64,000 nt of DNA from Rhizobiales bacterium 62-17 (GCA_001898965.1 MKVW01000003.1:547705-611704); one strand, 5' to 3'; counted from the stretch's first letter, positions 47,255 to 57,061 are shown. Made by a program: numbers and translations. Notes: generated by a model from the letters alone, not told the origin.

Positions 47255-48565
47255 ATGAAAGAGGGCGCAGACGAGTTCGAGGCCGCCAAACTGCGGCCGA
47301 TGCACTATTTTACGATCGCGGCTTGTGCTTTTGGCTTCAGCTTCGATATGGCGGAGTTCGCCATCGGCGCCATCATGTCGACGATCTTTGCGGCGCCGCC
47401 TTATTCGGTAGAGCCGGGTAAGCTGTCTTGGCTTCTGTCGTCGGTTTTCATCGGTGCGATTTTCGGCGCCGCTTTTTCCGGCTGGCTTGCTGACAGATAC
47501 GGTCGCCGTCGGGTCTTGCTGCTGATCCTCGGCGTCATCGTGATCACCTCGGGGCTGGCGGCGGTCAGCCCGAATATCGAAGCTCTCATCGTCATACGCC
47601 TGCTCTCCGGCCTGGCGCTCGGCGCCTATCCGCCACTCATGACGACCTATCTGGCCGACGTTCTTCCCGCGCATGCGCGGGGACCCGCCATGATGACGAC
47701 AGTCGCCGTTGCTGCTCTTGGGCCATTTGCCATGACTTTTGCCATCTCCTGGCTGGCGCCCCTTCAACCCCTTGGCATTGAAGCCTGGCGTTGGGCCTTT
47801 ATCATCGGCGTCGTGGTTGGCATCCCTTGCCTTTCCATGTTCGTGAAGCTGGTGGAGTCGCCGCGCTGGCTTGCCGCGAATGGCCGAATGGACGAGGCGA
47901 GGGCGGCTCTTCGCGTCCTCGATCCGGCGGCAGTCGATGCGCCGCAGGACACCTCCACCGTTCAATCGGTTTCCGTGCCTCCCGCACAAGGGCAAGACCT
48001 GATGGTGCGGCGGCTGGTCTTCCTGGTGCTGCTGTTTTTCTTCACGCCCTGGTCGACCCTTGGCTTTCCGCTGCTGTTGGGCGTGGTTCTGGTGGAAAAG
48101 GGATTTACGGTCGAAAAGTCGCTGCTCTTCGTCGGCCTGTCGAATCTGGGCCCGGTGCTGGGCGCATTGGCGGTTGGCTTTGGGGTCGACAAGGTCGAAC
48201 GTAAGACTGTCCTGGTTTTGTGTGCCTTGCTGCTGATGGCTCTGGGCCTGCTCTTCGGGATGCAGAACAATGCGGGCGTTCTCGTTTCCGCCGGCATCGC
48301 CTTCAATCTTCTGAGCGCCATCTTCGTCCCGGTTCTGGTTCTCTACGCGGCGGAGATCGTGCCGACGGCTCAGCGGGCACGCGCCACGTCATGGGCGTGG
48401 GCGGCGAGGGGCATCGGCGCCTCGTTGGCACCGCTGCTGTTGGTGCCTCTGCTCAAGACATGGGGCTCGCTGACCATGTTCTCGGTCATTTCAGCCACCC
48501 TGGTCGGCTTCATCCTGCTGCTTCTTCTGGGGCCGCGCGGCGCGGCGGGACAGGCGATACGGTAG
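47255..48565 (+). CDS. MFS transporter, aromatic-acid/organic-acid symporter type
   Basis: This 436-aa protein has twelve membrane helices and the MFS loop 2-3 motif GWLADRYGRRRVLL near residue 80, with a second RYGR-like DKVERKT motif after helix 8. The LSGLALGAYPPLMTTYLADVLP segment resembles the aromatic acid:H+ symporter and related organic-acid carriers. Start at 47255 (MKEGADEF). It stands between hmuV and an acetyltransferase gene with no enzyme partner, so the substrate is not indicated. Confidence 0.8.
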   Translation: MKEGADEFEAAKLRPMHYFTIAACAFGFSFDMAEFAIGAIMSTIFAAPPYSVEPGKLSWLLSSVFIGAIFGAAFSGWLADRYGRRRVLLLILGVIVITSGLAAVSPNIEALIVIRLLSGLALGAYPPLMTTYLADVLPAHARGPAMMTTVAVAALGPFAMTFAISWLAPLQPLGIEAWRWAFIIGVVVGIPCLSMFVKLVESPRWLAANGRMDEARAALRVLDPAAVDAPQDTSTVQSVSVPPAQGQDLMVRRLVFLVLLFFFTPWSTLGFPLLLGVVLVEKGFTVEKSLLFVGLSNLGPVLGALAVGFGVDKVERKTVLVLCALLLMALGLLFGMQNNAGVLVSAGIAFNLLSAIFVPVLVLYAAEIVPTAQRARATSWAWAARGIGASLAPLLLVPLLKTWGSLTMFSVISATLVGFILLLLLGPRGAAGQAIR

Positions 48566-48581
48566 GCGCCCAAACGGTTCC

Positions 48582-49139
48582 TCAGTCGGCTATCGACCGA
48601 ATGACCCGGGCGGGATTGCCGCCCACGAGGGTATTCGGCGGCACGTTTTTGGTGACGACCGAACCGGCCGCGACGACCGAATTTTCGCCCACAGTGACGC
48701 CGCCGATGATGATCGCGCCGGCGGCGATCCAGACGTTTCGCTCGATCGCGATCGGTTTGGCCGTTACCCCGGCGCGGCGCTTTGAAGGCTCGATCGGATG
48801 GCCGCTCGTGATCAGGCTCACGTTCGGACCGATCATCACATCGTCGGCGATATCGAGGCCGCCGAGGTCATAGAAGGTGCAGTTCTGATTGACGAAGACA
48901 TTCCGGCCCACGGAGATGTCCGGGCCGCCGGTGGTGTAAAATGGCGGGATCAGCAGAAAGCTGTCGTCCACCTTTTTGCCGATGAGTTCGCTGAACAAGG
49001 CACGGACTTCATCGGCATCGTTATACGTCAGGCGGTTGAGCGCGGCGGTGATCGTCATCGCGCGTTTGACGTTCGCCGCCATGGCCGCTGACTCCGGCGT
49101 TTGCCTGCGGATTATCGTTGCGCGGTCGTCATGCGCCAT
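48582..49139 (-). CDS. Maltose/NodL-type O-acetyltransferase (left-handed beta helix)
   Basis: The 185-aa protein is a hexapeptide-repeat acyltransferase. The N-terminal part resembles the maltose/galactoside acetyltransferase cap (residues 18-60), followed by the catalytic-His region (VSLITSGHPIEPSKR) and repeats such as IGGVTVGENSVVAAGSVVTK. It transfers acetyl from acetyl-CoA to a sugar hydroxyl; NodL relatives act on chitooligosaccharides. Sugar specificity cannot be read. It is convergent with the MFS gene. Confidence 0.85.
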   Translation of the reverse strand: MAHDDRATIIRRQTPESAAMAANVKRAMTITAALNRLTYNDADEVRALFSELIGKKVDDSFLLIPPFYTTGGPDISVGRNVFVNQNCTFYDLGGLDIADDVMIGPNVSLITSGHPIEPSKRRAGVTAKPIAIERNVWIAAGAIIIGGVTVGENSVVAAGSVVTKNVPPNTLVGGNPARVIRSIAD

Positions 49140-49424
49140 TCGTCATTCCTTCCGGTACCGGTCGAGCGAACGCCGAAGAAGGAGCTCAAAGGGCGACTCG
49201 CGGACTGTAACGCTAGGCGGAAGGAGGGCCGAAAATCCATCCGGGGCAGCCTGCAAAACTGGACCAAGATGATTCGCATAATCTATATTATGGAACTAAA
49301 ATGCAGCCTTCGAAACCCTTCAATTTGTCTGCAAACTCCATGGGTTAGCGCCGTTACTTGAGATATCGTTTGATCTGGGCAGCCGGCCCCTTTGCGGAAA
49401 CCGGCCGCGCAACCATCAATCGTT

Positions 49425-50234
49425 CTAGTTCGTCCCAAACCATTTGCTTTCGAGCGACTTGAGGAAGCCGTCACTGCTCATGTCGCTGAGCAGCTTGTTG
49501 ATCTCGGCCATCAGATTGGTATCGGCCGGACGGGTGTTGATGCCGATGTCGCGCGCGTCCCAGACGTTGGACAGTTTGAGGCCGGCACGATTGCTGCGCG
49601 CCAGGTTGTAACGCAGTACCGGCATCGTGTTCACGACCACCTGGACGCGGCCGATTTCCAGGTCCCGCAAGGCTAATGGGAATTCCGGATAAGTCTTCAG
49701 TTCCTTGACCTTGTCGGCATAGGAATCCCGGGTGAATTTCTCGCCGGCGGTGCCGGTCTGCAGACCGACGATTTTGCCTGTGAGATCGTCGGGATTGGCG
49801 ACAGTCACGTCGGCGCGATAGGCAGCAGCGATACCGGTCTGGTAATAGGCGCGGGAGAAGGCAATGCGCTGCTCGCGCTCGGGCGTCCGGGTCAGAGCCG
49901 ATATGATCACGTCGGTGCGGCCAGACGTTAGGCCTGGGATGAGCCCGGCGAAATCGGACACAATCCATTCGGCGCGGACCCCAAGGCGTTTGGCGATTTC
50001 CTCGCCCAAATCGCGATCGAAACCGGTGAGCTGGCTATTCTCCATGAATTCGAAAGGCGGGAAGGCGCCGCCATTGCCAATAACGATCGTTCCCTTGGCG
50101 CGAATCTTGGCGAGCGTGTCGCTGCCCTGCGCCAGTACGGGTTTAGCGGCCAGCATGGCCAAGCCGCCGGCAAGCATGGTCAAGCCGCCGACGAGCAGAA
50201 CCGCGCGTCGCGAATAGGCAATCATCGATCTCAT
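49425..50234 (-). CDS. Polar amino-acid-type ABC transporter substrate-binding protein
   Basis: A type II periplasmic binding protein of the SBP_bac_3 family, 269 aa, with signal peptide (RRAVLLVGGLTMLAGGLAMLAA), GGAFPPFEF near the ligand pocket and FSRAYYQTG and VGLQTGTAGEKF segments. Three consecutive ATGs follow AAGGAG; the third (50234) has the proper spacing, the first is at 50240. It is the last gene of a six-gene leftward operon with a flavoprotein, a ureidoglycolate-lyase-like protein and an amidohydrolase, so its ligand may be a ureide or nitrogen heterocycle rather than an ordinary amino acid. Confidence 0.85.
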   Translation of the reverse strand: MRSMIAYSRRAVLLVGGLTMLAGGLAMLAAKPVLAQGSDTLAKIRAKGTIVIGNGGAFPPFEFMENSQLTGFDRDLGEEIAKRLGVRAEWIVSDFAGLIPGLTSGRTDVIISALTRTPEREQRIAFSRAYYQTGIAAAYRADVTVANPDDLTGKIVGLQTGTAGEKFTRDSYADKVKELKTYPEFPLALRDLEIGRVQVVVNTMPVLRYNLARSNRAGLKLSNVWDARDIGINTRPADTNLMAEINKLLSDMSSDGFLKSLESKWFGTN

Positions 50235-50261
50235 CATCATCTCCTTAAGTCATTTCGTGTT

Positions 50262-51035
50262 TCAGGCACCAAGGCTGCGGGTGAGAAATTCGCGCGTCCT
50301 TGGATTGGTGGGCATGGTCAGGATGTCGTTCGGCGGCCCCTGCTCCACGACGACGCCTTGATCCATGAAGACGATGCGGTCTGCGACATCTCTCGCGAAG
50401 CCGATCTCATGGGTCACGACGACCATGGTCATGCCTTCGTCGGCGAGGTGGCGCATTACGCCCAACACTTCGCCGACGAGCTCCGGGTCCAAGGCCGACG
50501 TAGCCTCATCAAACAGCATGGCTTCCGGCTGCATGGCCAAAGCGCGGGCTATGGCAACGCGCTGCTGCTGGCCGCCCGACAACTGGCTTGGAAAGGCATC
50601 GGCTTTGTGCGCGAGGCCGACCTTGCTCAAAAGCGCGCGGGCACGTTCGATCGCGTTGTTCCGTTCTTCGCCCAACACCTGGATGGGTGCCACGGTGATG
50701 TTGTCGAGCACCGTCATGTGCGGAAACAGATTGAACTGCTGGAACACCATGCCAATGCGTTGGCGCAGCTTCGTCATCGCCCGTTCGGACACGCGAGCCC
50801 GTCCGCCACCGCTTTCACGCCCCCAGCCCACATATTCGGAACAAAAAACAATCTCGCCGGAATCGAAAGCTTCCAGGCCGTTGATGCAGTGAAGCAGCGT
50901 CGACTTGCCGGAGCCGGACGGGCCGATGACGCAGACGACCTCGCCACGCTGGACGTCGAGATCGATGCCGCGCAGCACTTCGTTGGAGCCGTAGCTCTTG
51001 TAGAGGTTTCTGATCTTGATGGGGGTGTCGGTCAT
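50262..51035 (-). CDS. Polar amino-acid-type ABC transporter ATPase
   Basis: The 257-aa ATPase belongs to the GlnQ/HisP group: Walker [10 protein letters not shown], signature [15 protein letters not shown], Walker [14 protein letters not shown] and the switch His in VVTHEIGFA. It energises the permease encoded two genes upstream and overlaps the amidohydrolase gene by 4 bp. An insertion of about 15 residues ([16 protein letters not shown]) lies after the first strand region. Confidence 0.92.
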   Translation of the reverse strand: MTDTPIKIRNLYKSYGSNEVLRGIDLDVQRGEVVCVIGPSGSGKSTLLHCINGLEAFDSGEIVFCSEYVGWGRESGGGRARVSERAMTKLRQRIGMVFQQFNLFPHMTVLDNITVAPIQVLGEERNNAIERARALLSKVGLAHKADAFPSQLSGGQQQRVAIARALAMQPEAMLFDEATSALDPELVGEVLGVMRHLADEGMTMVVVTHEIGFARDVADRIVFMDQGVVVEQGPPNDILTMPTNPRTREFLTRSLGA

Positions 51036-52255
51036 GGGATTTGTACGTTCCTTTCCCGCATGAGGAACTCGCCATCGGCCATGACATGCACGAGATCAGC
51101 CTCACGGGCCGCGAGCACGATGTTGGAGGCGAGATTGCCCCGTGCGTTGACGAAGGCCGAGGCGGTGAGGTCGAAGGCGATAAGATCGGCGGAGGCCCCT
51201 GCTTCCAGTTTGGCGTGGCCGGTTGCCATGCGCAGCACTTGTTCGGGCGTCAGCCATTCGCTGGAGGGCATGGCTGCACGTGGCGCCAACAAGGCGAACT
51301 TCGCCGCCTCCAGCATGCTCTGGCTGTCGTTGCTGCCGGCGCCATCGGTCGAGAGGCGGACGTCGACGTTCTGCTTCAGCGCGCGAGCGATCGGTGCGAC
51401 TCCGGACCCCAGGCGCAGGTTGGCAATCGGGCTATGAATGATCCGCGCACCACGAGCCGCGATCCGCGCGATATCGTCGTCGTCGATATGCACCGAATGC
51501 ACTAGCTCGACATTCAGTCCGAGCACGCCGATGCGATCAAGATGGGCGACCGCGCTTTCGCCGTAGAGTTCACGGCATGTACGAGCGTCCTCGTGGCTTT
51601 CGCAATTGTGCATATGCAGGGACAAGCCGCGCGCTCTAGCAAACGCAGCGGTCTCGATCAGCAGTTCATCCGTCACGCGCTGCGGCGCGGACGGGCCCGG
51701 CAGGATGGCGACGGGCAGATCGTCGTCGAGCAGGGCCTCCGTTAGTGCCAGGACCTCATGGGTGGTTTGACCGCCGCTAGCCGGAGCCCGATCGCGAATG
51801 TTGATCGCGACACGTGCCTTCAGCTTCGTTTGTGCCCAAGTCCGGGCGGCGGCGCGTATGGCGTCCCGCCGCAACGGAACCTGACGAAGATGGTCGGTAA
51901 CCGAAACGCCTCCGCCCCGCACGATGTCCTTGGCGCAGAGGCGAATAGCGCGGGCAATCTCGCTATCGTCCAGACTGTCGCGGCCCTCGCCATAGGCATG
52001 CCCGAGCCATTCGTTCAGCTCGGCCATCGGCGCAAGACCGCGACCGAGCATTTCCGGCGAATGGGTATGGGCATTGTCGAAGCCGGGCATCAGCAGAAGC
52101 GATGAGGCATCGACGACATGCGTGTCGTCGGGACGGGAAAGGTTGCTTCCGATCGTCGAAATTCTTCCGTCCGATATCAGAACGTCCTGCCTCTGGCGGG
52201 CCTGCCAATCATCGCGCCCCAGTAACAGCGTGGCGTTTGTGAAGATGGTTCTCAT
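51032..52255 (-). CDS. Amidohydrolase, ATZ/TRZ/cytosine-deaminase-like
   Basis: This 407-aa metal-dependent amidohydrolase carries H63 and H65 in the DNAHTH strand-1 motif, the HMHNCESH strand-6 motif, a later VHSVHI His and the STDGAGSND aspartate. That set is typical of mononuclear deaminases such as the ATZ/TRZ and guanine/SAH deaminase groups. It probably hydrolyses an amino group or ring amide of an imported N-heterocycle. It sits between the permease and ATPase genes with 4-bp overlaps on both sides, so its product is tied to transport. Confidence 0.85.
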   Translation of the reverse strand: MRTIFTNATLLLGRDDWQARQRQDVLISDGRISTIGSNLSRPDDTHVVDASSLLLMPGFDNAHTHSPEMLGRGLAPMAELNEWLGHAYGEGRDSLDDSEIARAIRLCAKDIVRGGGVSVTDHLRQVPLRRDAIRAAARTWAQTKLKARVAINIRDRAPASGGQTTHEVLALTEALLDDDLPVAILPGPSAPQRVTDELLIETAAFARARGLSLHMHNCESHEDARTCRELYGESAVAHLDRIGVLGLNVELVHSVHIDDDDIARIAARGARIIHSPIANLRLGSGVAPIARALKQNVDVRLSTDGAGSNDSQSMLEAAKFALLAPRAAMPSSEWLTPEQVLRMATGHAKLEAGASADLIAFDLTASAFVNARGNLASNIVLAAREADLVHVMADGEFLMRERNVQIP

Positions 52256-52911
52256 CGTTGGCTCCGCTTGATGCCTTGTTCGAGGTAGGCATTGAGGGCG
52301 ACGAGCGGCAACGTGAGGCAGAGATAGACGAGCGCGACGCCGGCAAAAGGACTGAAGGTGTTGGCCTTCCAGGTCATGATGTCGGTGCCGGCGCGCAGCA
52401 GATCGGGAATGGCGATGACGGAAACCAGTGCCGTGTTTTTGAGAAGCGTAATGGCTTCATTGGTCAATGGCGGCAGCACTCGGCGAAAGGCTTGCGGCAG
52501 CACGACCAGGCGCATGGATTGCACCCATGACATGCCCAGTGATTTGGCCGCGCGGATTTGTCCTCGATCGATGCTTTCGATGCCGGCGCGCATGATCTCC
52601 GTGACGAAGGCACCGGTGGTGATCGCCATCGCAATGATCGCTACCGTGACCGCGCTCAACAGGATGCCGATCGATGGTAGGCCGTAGTAGAGAAACAGCA
52701 GCGTCACGAGCAAAGGAAGGCTGCGCATCAAAGTGGTCCAGCCTGTGACGAGCCATACGAGGGGTGGGAACGCGGTTGCATGCAGCAATGCAAGGCTCAC
52801 GCCAATGATGAGGCCGAAAACGGCGGCGGCGGCGGCAAGGGCCACCGTCGTTCGTGCGCCATGGAGGAGACTCGGCAAGGAGTCGACGAAAAGGTGCCAT
52901 TCGAAATCCAT
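52252..52911 (-). CDS. Polar amino-acid-type ABC transporter permease
   Basis: A 219-aa HisM/GlnP-type permease with about five membrane helices; the family segment GAFVTEIMRAGIESIDRGQ and the EAA loop (QIRAAKSLGMSWVQSMRLVVLP) are clear. Only one permease gene is present, so it probably works as a homodimer. It abuts the ureidoglycolate-lyase-like gene and overlaps the amidohydrolase gene by 4 bp. Confidence 0.9.
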   Translation of the reverse strand: MDFEWHLFVDSLPSLLHGARTTVALAAAAAVFGLIIGVSLALLHATAFPPLVWLVTGWTTLMRSLPLLVTLLFLYYGLPSIGILLSAVTVAIIAMAITTGAFVTEIMRAGIESIDRGQIRAAKSLGMSWVQSMRLVVLPQAFRRVLPPLTNEAITLLKNTALVSVIAIPDLLRAGTDIMTWKANTFSPFAGVALVYLCLTLPLVALNAYLEQGIKRSQR

Positions 52912-53409
52912 TTAGACCTCGAAACGCATGGTGACGCCGAACTCTTTGTCCAAGGCGCAGTTGATGTGATCGACTTCGTTGGTGTCGGACAGTTCGAGAT
53001 TGATGAAATCGACGTCCACGCCTTTGAAGAACGGACCGGCGTGCCAGCAGCCTTTGTGCAATTTGATGGCGTGGTCGCCTGGGATTTTGAAGGCCTGAAT
53101 CATCGACGGATCGGGCATTAAGCTGCTATCGGAAGATTCGATGGGCGGTGCGACGGCGATCAACCATTCCCGTCCGCCCAGAGCGGCCAGGCATTGTGTG
53201 ACCTCGGCATGGCGCGTGATGCGTTTGAAGCTTAGATCCCGGGGCTCCAGACGCATAATGTAGAGACGGGGTATGCCGCCGCCGAGATCCAGGCGCGCAT
53301 CCTGCGGTCCAAAGAGGACACCATCTGCCGTGGGAAGAATGAGATCGCCGAAAGGCGCGAAGGCTTCGGCCGTGATGGTCTGCGGGCGTAATGTCCGTTC
53401 GGATGTCAT
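52912..53409 (-). CDS. Ureidoglycolate lyase family protein (AllA-like)
   Basis: The 165-aa protein has the AllA cupin-like fold sequence: AFAPFGDLI near the N-terminus, RHAEVTQCLAALGGREWLIAVAPP in the middle and KLHKGCWHAGPFF with the conserved His. AllA splits ureidoglycolate to glyoxylate and urea in allantoin catabolism. No other allantoin genes are nearby, so the real substrate may be another ureido or carbamoyl acid formed by the flavoprotein and amidohydrolase of the operon. It overlaps the flavoprotein gene by 4 bp. Confidence 0.8.
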   Translation of the reverse strand: MTSERTLRPQTITAEAFAPFGDLILPTADGVLFGPQDARLDLGGGIPRLYIMRLEPRDLSFKRITRHAEVTQCLAALGGREWLIAVAPPIESSDSSLMPDPSMIQAFKIPGDHAIKLHKGCWHAGPFFKGVDVDFINLELSDTNEVDHINCALDKEFGVTMRFEV

Positions 53410-54833
53410 TTGGAAATCCTCGTTTCGACGGGGCGCTCAAAGTGCTTGATCGACATGAATTGCTGCCAGTCGGCTTCGGTCTGATCGAGTGAGAGCGTTT
53501 GGATGATGTGGCGAATGACGCGCGGCCCCACGTATTTGAGCGCGGAATTGCTGGCGGCAACCGGGCCCAGGCTGAGGGTCGCGGGGCGGGCGAGAAAGCA
53601 GATTCGCTGGAGGTAGGGCGCTGCGCCCTGCTCTCTTTCCGTGAATTCGCCGTGCCGGCCGAGATAGGGAAAGCTCGAAAGGATGCCGTGCCGCAGATCG
53701 GCAGGCGGCGTGAAGCGATCCTGCCAAAGGGCGATCTGCGGGCGCAATTCATCAAGCTCTTGCCGCAGATCGAGATCAACGCTGATGCCGGTGCCAGCCA
53801 CGACGAAATCGAATTCGAAGGTGCGATCGCCGGATCGGACTTCGATCGCCTTGTTTTGCGTGCGGCAAGTGTCCCAAGGGGTGCCCGCATGCATGCGGAA
53901 AGTCGGGAAAGACACGGCGCGCTCGAACGTCGGCAAAGGCGGCGGCTGGCCGATCGTATAGAGACGATGCATGTAGCGCCATTTCAGCTCGTCGGAGAAC
54001 GCACCGAAGCTTGAGAGGAAGCCGGAGGATTCCATCCAGCGGCGCGGGTTTTCCTGCGGCAGCCCTTCGCGCCGGAAACACAGATCGACCGATGCGGCTC
54101 CCGCTTCCAAAGCGGCAATCGCCGTATCGAAGGCGGAGGCGCCGGCGCCGAGAATGCCGATACGTTTTCCAGCCAGCGGTGCGAAGTCGATCGTATCGTT
54201 GGTATGGGCGAATTGCTTTGGTGGAACTGCGTTGGCGATCAGTGGCGGAACGATGTGCCCTCCCCCGCCTTCGGAGCCTGTCGCCAGGACAACCGTCCGC
54301 GCATAGACCTCGCGGCTTCCCGCGGCCGTGGCGAACAGCAGACGAAACAATCCGCCATCTCGGGGCGAGATCGCCTGCAGGTTATGGTCATTGCGGACGT
54401 CCAGGCCCATCGCCTGCCGATACCAGACAAGATATTCCATCCAGGCGGTGCGCGGGATGCGGCCAAGGGAGTCCCAGCCCTCCTGCCCGTTGCGCGCGAT
54501 CCACCAGGCGCGGAAGCCAAGCGACGGCAAACCGAGTTCGGTTCCGGTGACGAACTTTGGGGTGCGCAGCGTTTGCATGCGCGCGAAGGTGAGCCAAGGG
54601 CCTTCGAACCCGGCGGTGGCGCGGTCGAACAGAGCGACACGGCCGACGCATTCCCGCTTAAGGCCGGCGGCAATGGTCAGCCCCATCTGCCCCGCGCCAA
54701 TCACCGCACAGTCGAGAGCGGGTTGGCCATCGGGGCCCGCGACGGGGCGAACCCAATCTATATCGGGATAGGAGGTAGCAACGAGGTCGTCATTCAGCCG
54801 CACGTCAAGTGCGGACGAGCTATGAAATTTCAT
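53406..54833 (-). CDS. FAD/NAD(P)H-dependent monooxygenase, CreE/HpyO-like
   Basis: This 475-aa flavoprotein has an FAD Rossmann motif at 46-51 (GAGQMG) and a second NADPH-binding motif (LGAGASAFD) near 226-234, the two-dinucleotide layout of N-hydroxylating and FMO-type monooxygenases. It resembles the HpyO/CreE group, which includes an FAD urate hydroxylase and an amino-acid N-oxygenase. As first gene of an operon with an AllA-like protein and an amidohydrolase, oxidation of a purine-like or amino compound is plausible. The reaction is inference; the fold is clear. Confidence 0.78.
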   Translation of the reverse strand: MKFHSSSALDVRLNDDLVATSYPDIDWVRPVAGPDGQPALDCAVIGAGQMGLTIAAGLKRECVGRVALFDRATAGFEGPWLTFARMQTLRTPKFVTGTELGLPSLGFRAWWIARNGQEGWDSLGRIPRTAWMEYLVWYRQAMGLDVRNDHNLQAISPRDGGLFRLLFATAAGSREVYARTVVLATGSEGGGGHIVPPLIANAVPPKQFAHTNDTIDFAPLAGKRIGILGAGASAFDTAIAALEAGAASVDLCFRREGLPQENPRRWMESSGFLSSFGAFSDELKWRYMHRLYTIGQPPPLPTFERAVSFPTFRMHAGTPWDTCRTQNKAIEVRSGDRTFEFDFVVAGTGISVDLDLRQELDELRPQIALWQDRFTPPADLRHGILSSFPYLGRHGEFTEREQGAAPYLQRICFLARPATLSLGPVAASNSALKYVGPRVIRHIIQTLSLDQTEADWQQFMSIKHFERPVETRISK

Positions 54834-55209
54834 GAAGGTCTTTCAGACGGCTTATGAACGTAAATTTGGGCGAACGAGAAAAGGCCGCTGCCCGTCGGGG
54901 CGCAGCCTTGTTTCAGTCAAGCCGTTCGTCGCCACCGCCCACGAGCGCGCGCAAGCCCATGCGCACGCGGAGGGCGACCCGCGCGGCGCAGACAAGGCGT
55001 GCTGTTAGAAAGTCCCGTCATCATCTCGCCATTTGAACTGGCATTTCGAAGCAACTCGCGTGCCATCCGGTGCCGACGCATGCCGAGCAGGCAAATCTGG
55101 CGTAGACGAAGCGGCATGACGCTACATCCAAGGCAGAAGCCACCTCCGCTGCGGACAGAATGAGCAGCTTTTGCCGGGAAAGCATGCACAAGGCATCATT
55201 GGCTTTGGA
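54834..55209. other. Gap between the two leftward catabolic operons
   Basis: The 376-bp gap contains an intrinsic terminator (54875-54909) for the right-hand operon and otherwise no gene I can support. A 90-codon minus-strand frame (54917-55189) is Arg/Leu-rich without recognisable domains. The promoter of the left operon must lie here, but I could not pick a convincing -35/-10 pair. Confidence 0.5.
54875..54909 (-). terminator. Intrinsic terminator between the two catabolic operons
   Basis: Read on the minus strand, AAGGCTGC pairs with GCGGCCTT (one G-T pair), continued by a CCC/GGG inner stem around a short loop, and is followed by TTTTCTCG. It lies about 300 bp beyond the oxygenase stop and 42 bp before the flavoprotein start, so the two operons are separate transcription units. 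Confidence 0.75.
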
Positions 55210-56223
55210 CTATGCAGCCGGCACGCGATCGTCCTTGGTAAGGCCCGCAGCATAACCATAGGATCGCTTGAACATCTCCGAAATGTGTTCCGCGGCCGTG
55301 CAGACGGCGAAGCGCTGCGGATTGTCCTCGCTGATGCAGGTGGGCATTGGCTCGATCACCGCATCCGGATTGGGCGAATAGAAGGTCGCGATCGAATAGC
55401 GGTCGCGCCCGCTTATATTATTGTTCACGCGATGCAGATTGGAACTGTAGATCCCATTGCTCCAGCGCGCCATGAGGTCGCCGAGGTTGACGACGAAGGT
55501 TCCAGGGATAGGCTTGGCGATCAGCCATTCGCCGGCCGTGTTGCGCACTTCCAGGCCACCGACATCATCCTGGGCTAAAATCGTGATGCCACCCCAGTCC
55601 GTATGGGCGCCGGCGCCAATTTGGTTGAACTGCGCATCGCCGGGCTGCGGCGGATATTTGATCAGCCGTACGGTGCTGACGGGCGCTTGATAGTACTCCT
55701 CGAACCAGCTTTCTTCCAAGGAAAGCGATAGCGCGAGCAGCGAGAGGATGCGGTTGCCGAGCTGCTGCATGGCCCTTTGATAGTCAAGCAGTATGGGCCG
55801 CATCTCTGGCAGTTCCATCGGCCACTGGTTGTGGCCAAAGCCGCGAATACGCCGCTGCGACATCGGATGGTCGGCCGGCAGGTCAACCATGCAGTAGAAA
55901 CTTTCCTTGAGATCCGGCGGAGCCACTGTGGCTTTCGCGTCCTGGCTGTCGAGCTTCTGCGCGCCGACCGGCTCATAACCGGCCGTTGATGGAACGTTGC
56001 GCATGTCGAGGGTCATTTTTGCGGGCAACGGCAGATCGAAGAAGCGCTGAGACATGGCGAACTGCGCCGCGACCAGTTCGTCGGCAACGCCATGGTGGCT
56101 GACATAGAAGAAACCCGTGTCCCGGCACGCCCGATGAATGGCCTCGGAAGCCGTTAGCGCGTCCGTGCTGAGATCGATGACCGGAATGAATTCGGCAGCT
56201 TTCGGCGGCGTATAGAGCAGCAT
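55210..56223 (-). CDS. Isopenicillin-N-synthase-family non-heme iron oxygenase
   Basis: This 337-aa protein belongs to the 2-oxoglutarate/Fe(II) dioxygenase group related to isopenicillin N synthase. The iron ligands HTD (H207 region) and a later His in SNLHRVNN are visible, with the RYSIATF motif matching the RxS pattern that binds the 2-oxoglutarate or substrate carboxylate. The start at 56223 follows GAGGA. It is last in an ABC importer/amidohydrolase operon, so it should oxidise the imported compound or a product of it. Confidence 0.87.
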   Translation of the reverse strand: MLLYTPPKAAEFIPVIDLSTDALTASEAIHRACRDTGFFYVSHHGVADELVAAQFAMSQRFFDLPLPAKMTLDMRNVPSTAGYEPVGAQKLDSQDAKATVAPPDLKESFYCMVDLPADHPMSQRRIRGFGHNQWPMELPEMRPILLDYQRAMQQLGNRILSLLALSLSLEESWFEEYYQAPVSTVRLIKYPPQPGDAQFNQIGAGAHTDWGGITILAQDDVGGLEVRNTAGEWLIAKPIPGTFVVNLGDLMARWSNGIYSSNLHRVNNNISGRDRYSIATFYSPNPDAVIEPMPTCISEDNPQRFAVCTAAEHISEMFKRSYGYAAGLTKDDRVPAA

Positions 56224-56233
56224 TTGTTCCTCG

Positions 56234-57061
56234 TTAGCTGGCGCTGAGAATGCCCCGCTCCTCAAAGCGGCGGCGCACGCGTGCCACCGCTTCGGCGAAA
56301 CGATCGTCCTGGTGGATTTCATTCCATTTGCGCGGGCGCGGCAGGTCGATCTTGATTTCGAGATCGATGCGGCCTGGACGCGGCGACATCACGACAACGC
56401 GATCGGCCAGAAAGACCGCTTCGTCGATGCCATGGGTGATGAAGAGCACGGTGTTCTTCAGCCGCAACCATAGGCTTTGCAGATCCATGATCATCTGCTC
56501 GCGGGTCAAGGCATCGAGGGCGCCGAATGGCTCGTCCATGAGCAGCAGGCCCGGCTCTTGAATGATGGCCCGGCAGATGGCGACGCGCTGGCGCATGCCG
56601 CCGGACAACTCTCCCGGAAACCGCTGTCCGAAGCCGGCGAGGCCGACCTGGGCGAGCAGGCTCTCGGCGCGTTCGCGATAACTCTCGACATTGAGACGCT
56701 TGATCGCGAGAGGCAGTAGAACGTTGTCTATCACCGTACGCCAAGGCAGCAGATAGTCGCTCTGGAACACAACGCTGGTGCGCGGGTTCGGCCCATCCAA
56801 GGATTTGTCATCGATCAGGATGGAACCCTGGGTCGGCTTCTCGATCCCGGCGACCATGGACAAGAGCGTGCTCTTGCCGCAGCCGCTTGGGCCGACCACA
56901 GCGACGAATTCGCCAGGGGCGATCGTCATGCTGGTGCCCTGAAGTGCAATGACTTCGTCTTCGTCGCGGGTCTCGAAAATCTTCAACACCTGATCGATAC
57001 GCACGCCAATCCCATTGCCTAGCGCGGACGACAGATCGGCCTGCAAGACGTGCGCGTTCAT
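56234..57061 (-). CDS. NitT/TauT-type ABC transporter ATPase
   Basis: The 275-aa ATPase is of the nitrate/sulfonate/taurine/pyrimidine class: Walker A GPSGCGKST, DYLLPWRTVIDNV, signature LSGGMRQRVAICRA, Walker B LLLMDEPFGALD. It powers the permease encoded immediately upstream (4-bp overlap). Confidence 0.92.
   Translation of the reverse strand: MNAHVLQADLSSALGNGIGVRIDQVLKIFETRDEDEVIALQGTSMTIAPGEFVAVVGPSGCGKSTLLSMVAGIEKPTQGSILIDDKSLDGPNPRTSVVFQSDYLLPWRTVIDNVLLPLAIKRLNVESYRERAESLLAQVGLAGFGQRFPGELSGGMRQRVAICRAIIQEPGLLLMDEPFGALDALTREQMIMDLQSLWLRLKNTVLFITHGIDEAVFLADRVVVMSPRPGRIDLEIKIDLPRPRKWNEIHQDDRFAEAVARVRRRFEERGILSAS

Noticed and set aside
54917-55189. 90-codon minus-strand frame in the operon gap
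   Set aside because: Arg/Leu-rich translation, no ribosome site, downstream of one operon and beside its terminator.
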